Below, piece by piece: positions 1-11,687 of a stretch of 64,000 bases of DNA (positions within the stretch are counted from its first letter, which is position 1; the number at the start of each line of letters is the position of its first letter). Source of the DNA: Albugo candida (Eukaryota > Oomycota > Peronosporomycetes > Albuginales > Albuginaceae); assembly GCA_905220665.1 (NCBI GenBank), contig CAJNAR010000001.1, positions 310,001 through 374,000 on the forward strand. Reading direction: 5' to 3'. Below the pieces are notes generated by a model that did not search any database, was not told where the DNA came from, and worked only from the letters and a program-made list of their open reading frames with translations. Position numbers and translations under genes: made by a program.

Positions 1-836
1 AGGCTATATACTTCCAGCTCAAAGAAATGGGAGCGAGTCAAGGCGTTTTGGATGCGATCGGATCGAGTCGACGGCTAATCTCAGGTAAGAACTCTCTTGA
101 TTGAAATTCTCGATGCCAAGCAAAGTATCTTTCTTCTAGAGATGACATTTGATGAACGGTATGCACGCTGGCTGCAGCATCTGTACGACAATGACGCAAG
201 TACGCTGCGCCTTGATAGTAATGCAATGCTTCTCACGTTCACTTGCTTCTATGTATCAGATATCATGGATCCGATGTTAGATGCTGAGGTTCGTGAAATC
301 TTTCGATGAAATGGTCATTCTCTTATCGAATCGCTTTATAGACGTGTCGAGCAATTGCAAGTGGAGATATTCCACCACCAAACGAGTTCTGTGTGGGCGC
401 ATTTCGAACGGGAGTGACCGGGTCTTCGGACCAGCTTAGTCGATCAACTTTGTCCAATAGCACTCGAAAAGTGTACGTCACGCTGCATGGTGATGAAATT
501 GTGTCTTATGGCTCAATTCCCTCAGTCGTGGAGCAACCCAGTCGCTCATTGATCAGCTTCCAACATATCGGTTCTCCGCTGTTCAGTTCGTAGAACAAAA
601 GCTCCCCAAAGCGAAAAATCCAGAGTTTGTGACTGCTTCTCGTCGATATAAACCCCATCTCATTCTTCTCCCCCGTTTGTAGCTGTTTGATTTGTAGGAG
701 CACTTTTCGGGAAGGTGACAATGTCAAATCGCTTCCGTGTTTCCATTCGTACCACAGGCAATGTGTCGACGCGTGGCTATCACTCAACAAAGTGTGTCCA
801 TTATGTCAGTTCAGCATCGATCATACGATACAATGA
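1..836 (+). CDS. RING-H2 finger protein, 5' end outside window, multi-exon
   Basis: Probable E3 ubiquitin ligase of the RING-H2 type. The last exon (from about 682) encodes C-L-I-C, then LPCFHSYHRQCVDAWL and CPLC, which gives the C-x2-C / C-x-H-x2-H / C-x2-C ligand pattern of RING-H2 zinc fingers, and stops at 834-836. Upstream, around 525-590, is a leader like that of BIG BROTHER-type RING proteins (LIDQLPTYRF). Earlier coding pieces are seen at 3-87 (frame closed by a GTAAGA donor) and after an acceptor at about 156 (MTFDERYARW and following). Exon borders between about 225 and 680 are uncertain because several frames alternate. The first exons run off the left edge of the window. The finger is clear; assignment of the N-terminal pieces to the same gene is an inference from strand and spacing. 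Substrate unknown. Confidence 0.65.
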
Positions 837-1196
837 GTCGGAATGTGAGCCTGTGAATCAGGCTCTTGCTTTGCATGGTTTTTAGTAAGAACAACTACTC
901 TGAATTGTGGACGGAAGGAATTTTGGTGACTGGCCACTTCATGTCTGGATGTGCACGGTAGACGACAGTCATTCTCGCGCATGACACGGAGCAGGGAAAT
1001 GTCACTTTTTTATGCGAGAGAAATTGTAGTATTACAGGGAACATAAGGGATACGGTAGTCTATCTCGATGGAAACTTTGAATTTAATTATTTGCGCGCCA
1101 TTTGTAACTTCAACAAAGGAATCTAAAATATTACTGATTGATACGGTAGGCGTATACAGTACTATACTTATTAGTATACATCTTGATTTCTCCAGA

Positions 1197-2775
1197 ATGA
1201 ATGTGGTTGGAATCCAAGGAGAGAGCGATTGGAATACGCAATTAAGTAAAGCCGGAGGGAAACTCGTCGTAGCAGATTTCTCAGCTACATGGTATCATAC
1301 AAATCATACCGTTTTGAGTAGCAAACGATATCATAGTGATATATAGGTGCGGCCCGTGTCAATACATCAAGCCGATCTTTGAGAACTTTAGTCGGCAATA
1401 CACCGACGTTGTGTTCTTAAACGTATACTTTTATCATATTACATAGGTGATCTCAATATTCACTAATTTACAATTCTGTAGGTGGATGAGGCACAAAATC
1501 GATCATTGATCCAGTCTTTAGGTACGCTACATCTCAACCCCCGCAGAATCTCATCGCTACGGAACAGGTGTGCGTGGATTCCCAACGTTTCAATTGTATA
1601 TCAATAAATCAAAAGTGGATGAATTGGTTGGCGCTGACACAAATTCGCTGCGTGATAAAATCGAACAATGGCGTCAATCCGCATTCAATCCGTTTGCATC
1701 GGCAGGAGTGTCGCTGGGTGGACAATCAGCTTTTTCGGAAGATCCACGAGAAGCTCGACTTAAACGGTTGGCGAAGATGGACGCATCTGCTAAGAATACT
1801 GATATCGTGTGCGATGCAAGTGGCTCCTGTCGACTCCCTTCAGAATATGAAGCCGGAAATGCGGAAGATTTGGGAAAAACTCTGAGCGAAGAATTTCTCA
1901 CTCAGTTGAAAGAAATGGGATTTACACAAATTCGAGCACAGAAAGCGTTATTAGCGACCGGATCCGAAGGACTTGAGGCTGCTATAAATTGGATTGGAGA
2001 GCACCAAGAAGACCCTGATATCGACGAACCCATATCAAATTCAGCTTGTGCAAATGCCACAAAGGTCCTGACAGAAGAAGAGAAAGCACAAAAGTTGGCC
2101 GCTTTAGAGGCAAAAATCGAAGAAAGAAGGCGGGAGCGAATTGAGAAGGAGAAACAGGAAAAAATACAGAATGAGATCAAACGACGTACGACAGGAAGAG
2201 ATATGCAGAAAGCACGTGATGAAATTGAGGATATACAAAGAAAAATCGCCGTCGATAAGCTGAAGAAAGAGAGGGAACAAGTCAAAATAGAACGGGAGCG
2301 TATACGAAAGCAATTTGAAATGGACAAACTCGAACGTCGTGCACGTGGCGGAAAGCTTACCGGTGCGCCATTTGAGCTTCCGGTTGAAAGTGCGCAAACT
2401 GAAACAAAGGCTCAAGAAAGTACCGAACCAAAACCACAGCTTTCTCCGAAAGAACAGATTGCAACAAGTATCGAGAAATTGAAGCAATATCGAATTGGTG
2501 ATGACGGTCTCACAGCTTTGAAAACATTGAATATGTACCTTAAAAACTTGATCGAACAACCCGATGAAGAAAAGTTTCGAAGCATCAATCTGGACAATGC
2601 AGCGGTCCGAAAGCGTGTTGCAAGCTTGGTGGGTGGTATCGCGTTTCTCAAAGCGCTGGGTTACGAAAAAGATGAAAGCGATAATACTTTGAAACTCAAC
2701 ATCGAAAAACGCGATATGGAGCTATTAAAGCATGCAAAAACCAGCACAGAGTCAGCAATTGCCGCTCTTACCTGA
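1197..2775 (+). CDS. Thioredoxin-UBA-coiled coil-PUB domain fusion protein
   Basis: Four exons restore a 472-residue protein: 1197-1291, 1347-1422, 1482-1521 and 1568-2775, all with GT..AG borders and matching phase. Domain order: thioredoxin fold (about residues 1-105) with the active-site W-C-G-P-C split across intron 1 and the cis-proline segment GVRGFPTFQLY; a UBA domain (about 185-225, LKEMGFTQIRAQKALL); a long charged coiled coil; and a C-terminal PUB domain (LTALKTLNMYLKNLI ... FLKALGYEK). UBA binds ubiquitin and PUB binds the tail of p97/Cdc48, so an adaptor linking redox chemistry to Cdc48-dependent ubiquitin handling is likely (inference). The ATG at 1197 starts directly in front of the thioredoxin fold; an in-frame upstream ATG at 1068 adds residues without similarity. 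Its 3' end lies 56 bp from the convergent FtsZ gene. Confidence 0.85.
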
Positions 2776-2830
2776 TGCTGTTGCCTCGGTCAACTACGTC
2801 TCGATGTTACATGATTTTGATCGGGAATGG

Positions 2831-4210
2831 CTAAAATGAAAAAAATTTGCCAAAGAAAGAAGATCGTAAAGGCGGCGCCACTTTTTCGGTCGCTTCGCTC
2901 GTTTCTTGTGATTGTGATCGCGTGTCTTTCGCACTAGAAACAACTTCTGATCGCTGAATAGGTATGGGTGGCGAGATTACATCCGTTTGTATCCCTGAAA
3001 CGATGATGGTCACCTGAACAGATCCTTCCATCGACTGGTCGTAGCAAGTTCCAAAAATGATATTTGCGTCTTCCGCAACGCGACTACGAATGACTTGCAT
3101 GATATCATCAACCTCATGCAATCTTAAATCCTCTCCGCCACGTATAGTGACCAGCAAGCCAGACGCGCTTTCCATGGGTAAGTCGCCAAGTAATGGATTG
3201 ATCAATGCTTGTTCCGCAGACTGCAGAGCTCGGAGAGAAGGCACCTTCGAACTCCCAGAGCCCATAATTGCTCGTCCCGCATTCGACAGAATCGTATTGA
3301 TGTCTGCAAAATCCAGATTGATTAATCCTGGCCGTAGGATGAGATCTGTCACTCCTTTGACTCCTTCCAACAAAACATCATCCGCATAACGGAATGCCTC
3401 CATGATAGTCGTCTTCTTGGTCGAAAGTGCCAGCAGATTCTGATTAGGAACAACAATCAGCGTGTCAACAATCTTTCCGAGCTCTTTCACGCCAGCATTC
3501 GCTACTCGGGTACGATTAGGTCCTTCCGACCGGAAAGGAGTGCTTACAACCCCAACTGTGAGAATGCCCATCTCCTTTGCGATACCAGCGATAACTGGGG
3601 CAGCACCAGTGCATGTTCCTCCTCCCATACCACCAGTGATAAACAACATGTTACTATCCTTCAAAACCGATTCAATTTCATTTCGTTCAAGCTCTGCTGA
3701 GGCTCGTCCAAGCTCGGGCTTGGATCCTGCGCCAAGTCCCTTTGTGATTGGCTTTCCAAGAGTTATTTTACGAGAAGCCATTGACCGTCCAAGAGCTTGA
3801 CAATCGGTATTGGCAACAACAAATTCCACTCCTTCCAACTGGGAGAGAATCATATTATTTACTGCATTGCTTCCAGCGCCTCCTAAGCCCATAACTGTAA
3901 TTAACGGTTTTCCCTCTTTGTACGTTCGCGGATTTGATTTCGTGTAAGGATACTGAGAGTGACGGATTTGAGCCTCATCTCGTCGTAACCTCACGCTGGA
4001 TAGAGACTGTTTGGTGCGATTTTCGGGAGTTATTCGGGCAAACGATACGTTTGGATTTTCGAATTTTTTGCGCGTTTTCCTATCGTTATGTGTGTAATCT
4101 CCATTGATTTTTCGATCGGAATGCGTTGAGGAATGTGTGGCAGCGACGAAAGCTCGAAAAACGCGCGTCGTAACGCGTTTGTTCGAAGCTCGAACGCGAT
4201 GTAGTTCCAT
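2831..4210 (-). CDS. ftsZ: FtsZ-type GTPase, probably mitochondrial division protein
   Basis: Intron-free 459-residue tubulin-like GTPase. Core motifs are complete: GGAGSNAVNNM (about 110-120), NTDCQAL (134-140), the tubulin signature GGMGGGTCTGAAPVIA (193-208) and the T7 synergy loop NLDFADINTIL (298-308). Bacterial FtsZ starts close to the first motif; here about 100 extra residues rich in Arg, Ser and Thr precede it, as expected for an organelle targeting leader. Oomycetes have no plastid but retain FtsZ for mitochondrial division (established for stramenopiles), so that role is inferred. The protein ends in FFGKFFSF after a spacer; no classic bacterial ZipA/FtsA-binding tail is evident. 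Codon use and density match the neighbours, so this is not bacterial contamination. It lies upstream on the same strand of nothing closer than 136 bp. Confidence 0.95.
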   Translation of the reverse strand: MELHRVRASNKRVTTRVFRAFVAATHSSTHSDRKINGDYTHNDRKTRKKFENPNVSFARITPENRTKQSLSSVRLRRDEAQIRHSQYPYTKSNPRTYKEGKPLITVMGLGGAGSNAVNNMILSQLEGVEFVVANTDCQALGRSMASRKITLGKPITKGLGAGSKPELGRASAELERNEIESVLKDSNMLFITGGMGGGTCTGAAPVIAGIAKEMGILTVGVVSTPFRSEGPNRTRVANAGVKELGKIVDTLIVVPNQNLLALSTKKTTIMEAFRYADDVLLEGVKGVTDLILRPGLINLDFADINTILSNAGRAIMGSGSSKVPSLRALQSAEQALINPLLGDLPMESASGLLVTIRGGEDLRLHEVDDIMQVIRSRVAEDANIIFGTCYDQSMEGSVQVTIIVSGIQTDVISPPIPIQRSEVVSSAKDTRSQSQETSEATEKVAPPLRSSFFGKFFSF

Positions 4211-4346
4211 TATGCCGCTATTTTTGTCTCATTGGCTAAAATACAAGAAACTCTATGATTGCATATTAAGACTTCTTAATATACTACAGCGATTGAAGAT
4301 TGAAGTTCGGGTACCTACAGTTAGATTATCCACATCAAATCGCGAC

Positions 4347-6189
4347 TCAATTAGGAAGATAATTGCCTACCAAATGCTCGGCATTTAATGGAATCATTGT
4401 TTCAACTGTAGCGTTTTCCGAGCTTGAACTGTACGATGTCGCAAGCTCTTCTTGAACCTTTTCTTCCTTGATACCCATTTCACACGCATCAGAGCCATAA
4501 TATGTCTTTTGTGACGATTCTTCACCCGTCCACTGTTCCATGAAACCTTCGGTAATGGAATCTTCTTTCTCATCCTGCGAATCAATTTGCGGCAGCAAGA
4601 AAGCGTGCTTTCCAATCACACCGATACCCAGTATCTTTTCTGGAATGAAATCGCCATTCGCCTACAAATTAGTTCACACATTAGAGCTAATTGAGCAGCC
4701 AACAACACCTTTTGACACTGACAGCATAATTCTGTATCAATAATTTGGTGCACTCTTTGCCATTGTTTTCGTGAAGAATTTGTATCGCGTCGGAGAAATC
4801 GACTTGATCAATGCGGATATCATTCACTGCAACAATGTGATTATTCGGACTGATATCAACCCATTCGATGGACGCATCTTCTTTAGATACTCCAATTCGT
4901 TTGAGAAGTATCAATGGCTGATCCAAAAACTCGAATTCAGGAATACTTTCGACTTCAAGTACTCGATTGTATAGAAAGAGTTCATACTGGACAATCTCAT
5001 TGACTAAAGATTGAATGATCGCATTGCAGCCACTCGCGACAACTTTGCGTGAAATCCGATTGATATCTGAACAGCTTTGTTAACTTTTGGTAGAAATGTT
5101 GAATCGACATACCGCTTTGGACGTAGACAAAATGCAATGTGCTTCCACAAGGAATATTACAAAGACGGATAGATATACATCCACGACTTCCGCGTGGTAT
5201 AAAGTGATATGAGCCAATTTCCACATCTAAAGAGCCTCGTAATGTATACAAAATCTGAATATAGTCTTTACTTGAGTGATCCGCGGGTACATCATACTCG
5301 ACTACATGCAGGCAATGAGCATATAAACGCCAGCAAGGTGATCTTCCTACTGTTCACATTCGCATTCTTCTCCACTTGGCGACCTAATTCCAATTTTGTA
5401 ATACCACTAGAGCGAAATGAAAACGCTTGTATCTTATAAGGACTATCATCCGTTATCGCATCCAAAATCGCTTTGACTTCAGAAATCTCTTCATTCCATT
5501 TCTTTCTATGTCCCGGTACAATAAAGTCCTACGACACAAACAGATCATACAAAGATCAAGATCTCGTGCTGGTCGAATTTACTTGTGGAAGCAGGCCAAA
5601 GTGATCACGGATGGTCTTGGCACCCTCGTGAATTAGCATTCGAACAGCCACTGCATCGCTCGTGTGGCACGCGAAATGTAATGCTGTCCTTCCATTCTCA
5701 TCTTGATGATTGATGTTCGCGAGTCGCTGCAAAAACAAGTGCAGGATATGTATTTTTCGTGATGCATACGTGTGCGGAATCCTCTGTCTATCCCTATGTC
5801 TGTTGAGTATCTCTGTGGTCTCTTCTTCTCCACCGGAATCGGATACTTCCTGGTCGCTAATCTCACATAATACTTCCTCTTGACTCTCCTCTTGGTCACC
5901 TTCCAGTGGTAATGCCGCGGTCACCAGAAGCGGAGTGCGTCCAAACTCGTCCTGAGACTCTATTTCACCGCATTCGCTATCATTCAAGTCTAAAATTCGT
6001 ATCACAGAATGTATATCGCGAGCAGCACAAGCACTCAAAAGCGTGGCACGATTCCCCATACGGTCTGAACAATCGCAGCCAAAAGTACACTTATTTGCAT
6101 ACAAATTTCAAGTATATAACTTGGCTTCTACGGTGATTAACCTCATGTTGCGCGTGCATCCGAGGTACTTGGAGCTTTTTACCACTCAT
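4347..6189 (-). CDS. Ankyrin-repeat protein with C-terminal PDZ-like domain
   Basis: Multi-exon gene read right to left. The large 5' exon (about 6075-5580) carries ankyrin repeats: GNRATLLSACAARDIHSVI, a degenerate repeat around EFGRTPLLVTAA, an acidic insertion, then ENGRTALHFACHTSDAVAV. Further exons join in phase at about 5530, 5245 (EIGSYHFIPRGSRG) and 5065, leading to a segment like a PDZ fold (about 4915-4725): PLILLKRIGVS ... NHIVAVNDIRI ... FSDAIQIL. The last exon (4660-4347) is acidic and Ser/Glu-rich. The start is proposed at the ATG at 6189, where a short exon ATG-AGT-G splices to give MSDRMGNRATL; an alternative start at 6104 lacks support. Role unknown; ankyrin and PDZ are both protein-binding modules, so a scaffold is likely. 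Its start lies about 50 bp from the divergent DHHC gene. Confidence 0.6.
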
Positions 6190-6241
6190 GTCAGGAGCTA
6201 AACACGCATAGAGCAGCTGTATTGTCCGAATTGGCAGCACA

Positions 6242-7201
6242 GTGCCCATTTTGCTGGTTTTGAGCATTATACTGATAGAATGTTACCTCTACTGGACAGC
6301 ATACCTTCTCTCCACCTGCTTTACGGAATCCGTAGTCTCTCGGGTCTTCCATGCGCTCATTTTCCATTACTTTTTGCTTCTCGTAATGCTCTGTTATGTC
6401 CGTGTGGCGCTCACAGGTGCATATCGCCATCATAACGCTCAAACGCTCTCTTCTTCCTTTTCTGATACAGATCCTGGATACCTGACCGCTACTCTATTGG
6501 ATGTGCTCAACGATGCGCTCAGTAGCACGCTGGAAAAAGACAATATGGACCCATTTCACTTCCGAAAGCTTCCAGAATGCCGAAAATGCAAACAGCCCAA
6601 GCCTTTGAGGACGCATCATTGCTCCTTTTGCAACAAATGTGTCTTGAAAATGGGTACGCACAAAACACTCGTTGTATACGAATGCTCATGCTGTTTTTCA
6701 GATCATCATTGTCCGTGGGTCGCCAACTGCGTTGGGCTCTGTAACTACAAATTCTTCCTTCAGTTTATCGCATACGCTTTGATTGCTAGCATCATGCTCA
6801 TGGAGAAGCTTTTTACAAGATTTGAGCATTCGGTATGGAGTCTACAGCGCAATAAACGCATTAAAGACCTCATGGAGCTCTCGGCGTTTGAATTTATGGC
6901 GTATGTGATCGCAATTGCGGTTGGATGCAGCATATTGTTACTTTTCATAACGCATATATATTTGATTATCTATGGATTCACGACCATCGAATGTCATTCT
7001 ATCCTGAGTCATTCGCGCTATTCGCGCGGCTGGAAACGTAATTTGAGCGATGTATTTGGAGATCGCATTGTCGATTGGTTTTTCCCGACTAAAAATACGC
7101 ACTTGGCGTCCAATTTCTTACTCAGCGCAATTCATTTCGACTATCGGAACGCAATCGAAAACTTGGACGATCTTACTGACGAAGAACACAGTTTACTGTG
7201 A
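6242..7201 (+). CDS. DHHC-type protein S-acyltransferase (palmitoyltransferase)
   Basis: Two exons, 6242-6653 and 6702-7201, joined across a 48-bp intron that interrupts the cysteine-rich domain; removing it gives about 303 residues. The DHHC domain reads [21 protein letters not shown], then after the intron [12 protein letters not shown] and NYKFF, with the catalytic cysteine in DHHC. Two hydrophobic segments precede it and two follow (near [19 protein letters not shown]), the usual four-TM layout. Expected role: palmitoylation of membrane-associated proteins at the endomembrane or plasma membrane. The start is not settled: no ATG opens this frame, the first in-frame codons before 6242 are bounded by a stop near 6209, and CACAG just before 6242 could be a splice acceptor for a short upstream exon. 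The 3' end is 31 bp from the convergent MLH1 gene. Confidence 0.9.
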   Translation: MPILLVLSIILIECYLYWTAYLLSTCFTESVVSRVFHALIFHYFLLLVMLCYVRVALTGAYRHHNAQTLSSSFSDTDPGYLTATLLDVLNDALSSTLEKDNMDPFHFRKLPECRKCKQPKPLRTHHCSFCNKCVLKMGTHKTLVVYECSCCFSDHHCPWVANCVGLCNYKFFLQFIAYALIASIMLMEKLFTRFEHSVWSLQRNKRIKDLMELSAFEFMAYVIAIAVGCSILLLFITHIYLIIYGFTTIECHSILSHSRYSRGWKRNLSDVFGDRIVDWFFPTKNTHLASNFLLSAIHFDYRNAIENLDDLTDEEHSLL

Positions 7202-7232
7202 GAAGAAATCGGTTGATCGCTTTTTTGGAAGC

Positions 7233-9880
7233 TCAGCATCGCTCAAATACTTTGTATAATTTCGTCAGGCACGCAATTGGTCGGATAATATCGTCAGTGT
7301 TCAAGTCGTACGGTGGTGTGAACGCAGTCGACTTGACTTTCATTGCAGGAAATATCACATGCTCGAGCATATCGGAGGTCTTATCCATTCCACCGATCCG
7401 TTCAGGCGCTTTTTCCTTGTTCGCGTTGTGCATTTCGTTCGTTTCTTCTGGATAGCGCAATTCCCCGTACCATTTTGCTACGATTTCTGCAATATTGGAA
7501 AGACACTGCTCCTCTTCCTCCCAATTCACATCTGTCGCCAGACGGAATAGGAATTCAGGTAACGAGTGCAGAGAAGGAAGATGATGAGGTAGAATCACCG
7601 GCAAGTGATGGAGCATTCCAGCGGAATCGATATCGATGGAGAAGTATTCCGCGAGCATGCGGCCCTGAACCACCAGCACTGCCTTCATTTCTTCCGCCAA
7701 TTGGTCTTGAGGACCGTCTTCTTCATCGTACCCAACTCGTGGGTTGCAAAGAGCTTCATATAATAGCTCGTACACGGGCAACGGCGGTGCTATTTGAAAG
7801 GCTTCCAGCTGGCCGAATCGAGAAAGAAGTTGCTCATAGAAGAACGAAGTAGCTATCTTCTGATGCTGTACTATATACAGCTTGGTGCGATACTGTAGCA
7901 ATGTAAAGCGGTGATCCACAATACCAACAAAAGTATGCTCACGAAACAACTAGCACAAAATCTATCAGTAACGAGGCTCGATATTTTAATGTGGCTGTAC
8001 CTTGACAAGCTGTGAATTTCGCTTGGCTTGGATTTGTTGTATGAGATTTCTAACACTGGTGGGCATTGTGCGATTTTGCGTCGGCGTGCCGACAACAGAT
8101 GCTTGCGATTCGATGCTCTGTTCAGGTTCTGGCTCCGCGTCATCCTCAAGCTTATTGAAATCCAACCGAGCTGAGATTGGATGTGCATCCTCCAGGGATT
8201 TTTCAAGCCGCGGTTTCTTACAGCTGGAAGATATCGAGTTAGACCTTGACGTATCGACACTCTCACTTGTTCGCACTAGCGCTGATGACGTCAAACGATT
8301 TTTTTGTGAGCTGGTGATTCGATACTTTTCGATAGAAATGGTACGAGGATCCGTTCGCACCATTCGGTTCGGCGTTTTGAGTGCATCATACTTCCGGGAC
8401 ATTGGCACTGGTTTCGCACTCAAATCGATGGAAATACAAGATTTTTGGGAGCCTTCGTCTCCGTCTGTATCCAAAGTCTGACTACAACTCAAAGATTTTT
8501 TTGTTTTCTCGGAGCTGGTGGTAAGGCAAGTACCCGAGGCTTTTGTCTCACTCTGACTCATTAAATTCTGAATGGGCTGCAAAAGAAACGTTCGACTCTG
8601 ATCGTTCTTCTTGATCTCATTTTCCAAAGCGTTTACGATACTTTGTACAATCTCTTCCTCATACAAAAAGTGAACTTCCTGTTTGGTCGGGTGGACATTC
8701 ACATCGATATTTTGCGATGGCATGAGCAAGCTCAAGTATAAAAAAGGATGACATTGCTTGGGTATGTGCATGGAATACATATACTCACACGCACGTTTAA
8801 GAGCTCCACAGCTGACTAACCGATGATTGATGAAGAAAAAGATGTGACCTCGCTTCAGACTGCACAAACACATGTCAAAAGGTGAGAGGTAGCGACCGAA
8901 ACAAGAATCAACCTAAAATTCGCGTTGCTGATCAAACCTTCTACCTGACACGGTTCAAGTTTGGCGGTTGTGATTCCATCCATGGCAACAGTGTGCTGGA
9001 AGGATAAAAGCTCAGATGCAAGTTTCGTACCGAAAATACTTTGCACGACTTGGCGTGTTTTTCCCAAAGAAGCAGCTTGAACCGTATTGAGAGAACAATT
9101 CATTTCCTGATGCTGAATACACTACCGTCAATGAACAGCCATGACAATAAGAGAACCAACCTTTTTGCACACAAAACCAATTTTTTTCGATGCGAAATGA
9201 ATCGCATATTTTTGGACAATATCGAGAATCCGCTGATATTGTTCAGCGGCATTTTTCAGCGCTTGACGTCGAGTGGGGAGATTATAAAAGAGGTCTTCAA
9301 TCTGTCATATGGAGTTCACGTCTCTTTCACCATTGAGCATCGAGTTATTTACCACAATTAGCGTCCCATCTCTACCGGCACATGGAGCTGGATCAGAAGC
9401 ACTTTTTGGGCAACTGGCAATTGGGTTTCCATCTCTATACTTTGCTCTACAAAACACGTCATGGACGGTCCAAGGCAATAAAAGTCACTCCACGCACCTA
9501 AAGGCGCACTCTTGTGTGGACGGCTTGCTGGTGATCGTCACGTGTGCAACATGAGAGATACTCGCGAGCGCTTCTCCACGGAATCCAAACGATTGAATCC
9601 AACAGAGATCTTCAAATTTTTGTATTTTACTGGTTGTGAATCGCTCACATACGATCTTCAAGTCGTCACGATGGATTCCTTTGCCATTATCCTGAATTTG
9701 GATTAGCTTAATGCCGCCTTGACTGATGGTGATGCTTATATTGGTAGCTCCCGCGTCAATACTGTTTTCTAGGAGCTCTTTCACTGCATTATCAGGACGA
9801 TGGATCACTTCTCCTGCTGCAATACGATTCACAACTTGAGCACTAAGACGCTCAATTCGTCGCATGATTAAAGGTTCCAT
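7233..9880 (-). CDS. MLH1: DNA mismatch repair protein MLH1
   Basis: MutL homologue, split over several exons. The 5' exon (9880 to about 9495) encodes the GHKL ATPase motifs: [12 protein letters not shown] (Mg/ATP-binding Asn), DNGKGI and [10 protein letters not shown]. Middle exons cover the transducer domain ([27 protein letters not shown] text [13 protein letters not shown]), followed by a Ser-rich linker. The C-terminal exon (about 7949-7233) carries the dimerisation domain and ends in F-E-R-C, the invariant last residues of eukaryotic MLH1 that complete the PMS2/Mlh3 endonuclease site. Function: heterodimer with PMS1/PMS2 in post-replicative mismatch repair and meiotic crossover. The ATG at 9880 is used because the codons before it lack an ATG. 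Divergent from the aminopeptidase gene with 140 bp between starts. Confidence 0.95.
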
Positions 9881-10020
9881 TTCCAATAGAGAAAGGCAGC
9901 AGCGCTGACGATATCGTGAATTGTGTTTATTGGATAAATATGGACGTGATGCATTCTTAGTGGCTATTGATGACTATTCTGTCCAATCACAACAAATGAA
10001 TCATTCTGTGGTGTAAGAAC

Positions 10021-11627
10021 ATGCGTGTTAGTCTAAACGTGCGCTTTAGCAGCACAAGGACGTCTCACTTGCGACCAATTCCTCGACTCAGTCCACTCCT
10101 TCAACGCACACAACACCTTCCCGCTCTTTTTGGTCGATTTTACGCTGTATCCGCCGCTAAAAGTCCATTTGAAGTAGCACCATCGGAACTTTTGCCTGGG
10201 CTTTCCAAAGCCGAATTTCGATGTCGCCGCAAACGCTTTTTTGAAAAGCTTCCCAATGACTCTGCTTTTCTTCTCCCCGCTGCTGAAATCAAGTACTCTT
10301 CAAACGATATTCCGTACGAATTTCGACAAAATTCCAATTTTATGTACTTGACCGGTCTAGAGCAGCCGGACGCTTTGGCTGTGTTTACAAAATCTCAAGA
10401 CAAGACGGAGTATCTGTTGTTCCTGCCAGCGCGTGATGCCATTCGGTAACAACCCTGCCAATTTTCTCTCACTGAATTGACTCAACTCGAATTGGAAAAG
10501 CGTAGTGAGCAATGGGACGGCGAACGAGTTGGCTTGGATGAAGCGGTTCATTCTTTGGAAGCTGATGCGGCCTTTGAGATTTCTACAGTACAGGAGAAGC
10601 TTCCGGGGATTCTCAGACACTTGAAGTATATTTACGTCACGCGATCTCGAACTGGAAGTATCTTTCTCCCCCCACCAGTTATACAAGCGCTGAATGAGAT
10701 ACGAGGAATTCAAGTCTCGGCTGGCGATGTGCTTATCGATTCTTTGCGATTGATCAAAAGCCTGGAAGAATTAGATCGCATGCGTCTGGCAGCGGATATT
10801 GCGAGTAAAGGCTTTCGGAAAATGATGCATAATTGTGCTGAAGGGATGACAGAATTGGCACTCGCTTCCGACTTTGAAACGACGTGCAAAAAGCATGGAG
10901 CTCTATGGAATTCGTTTCCTTGTGTGGTTGGTTCCGGGAGAAATGCTGCCGTGATCCATTATCTTTTGAAGCGAAAAACCTTGCAAAAGAGCGAGTTTGT
11001 GCTGGTGGATGCTGGCTGTGAGGTCCCTGGTGGGTATGTGAGTGACATCACGCGAACTTGGCCTGTGAACTCGACTTACTCTTCCGCTCGTCAAACTGAT
11101 CTTTACAACTTCATTCTGGGTGTTCAAGAGGACTGCATCCAGCATCTAGCCCAGCGTGTTCGCGAAAAAGCTCCAATCACGTTAAATGATCTACACGCTT
11201 TTTCTGTGAAGCGTATGATTGAAGGCTTGCAGACGTTTGGTATTATTGAACCCTCAGATCCAAGTAGCCATTCCACGCTATCAGATTATCATCGATATAA
11301 TCCCACTCATATCGGACACTATTTGGGCATGGATGTGCATGACACGCCGTCGATCCCAACATCACAGGCGATACAAAATGGTATGGTTTTGACGGTGGAG
11401 CCAGGTATCTACCTTCCATTCAACGATGAACTTATTCCAAAGGAATTTCGAGGCTTTGGAGTGCGAATTGAAGATGATATTATTGTAAGATTTTGATCAT
11501 GAGCCTTTTTTATAGCAAAGTCTCATGAACACTGTTTTAGATCGGCCGAGACGATATCGAGATTATCACGAGGGATGTGCCGAAAAAGTTGGATGAAATG
11601 GCAGAATTGCGTCATTCGCATTGTTGA
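10021..11627 (+). CDS. XPNPEP3: Xaa-Pro aminopeptidase, XPNPEP3/Icp55-like, mitochondrial
   Basis: Three exons (10021-10445, 10506-11484, 11541-11627) give 496 residues. The N-terminal aminopeptidase-P domain follows a basic, Ser/Arg-rich presequence typical of mitochondrial import. The catalytic pita-bread domain has the dinuclear metal ligands in order: D in LVDAGCEV, D in YVSDITRTW, H in THIGHYLGMDVHD, E in VEPGIYL and E in VRIEDD. The family removes an N-terminal residue before proline; the yeast orthologue Icp55 trims presequence-processed mitochondrial proteins. The intron-1 junction gives AIREQWDGERVG, matching the family consensus at that place, which supports the acceptor at 10505. 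A short last exon supplies IGRDDIEIIT, the usual end of the domain. Confidence 0.92.
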
Positions 11628-11687
11628 AATAAGCAACCATGCGGCCACGTATATAAACTGCATTTGATGCTGAATGTACACAATCAA

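Noticed and set aside
1902..2559. Long minus-strand frames rich in Ser, Phe and Leu
   Set aside because: They are the antisense of the Lys/Glu/Arg-rich coiled coil of the thioredoxin-UBA-PUB gene.
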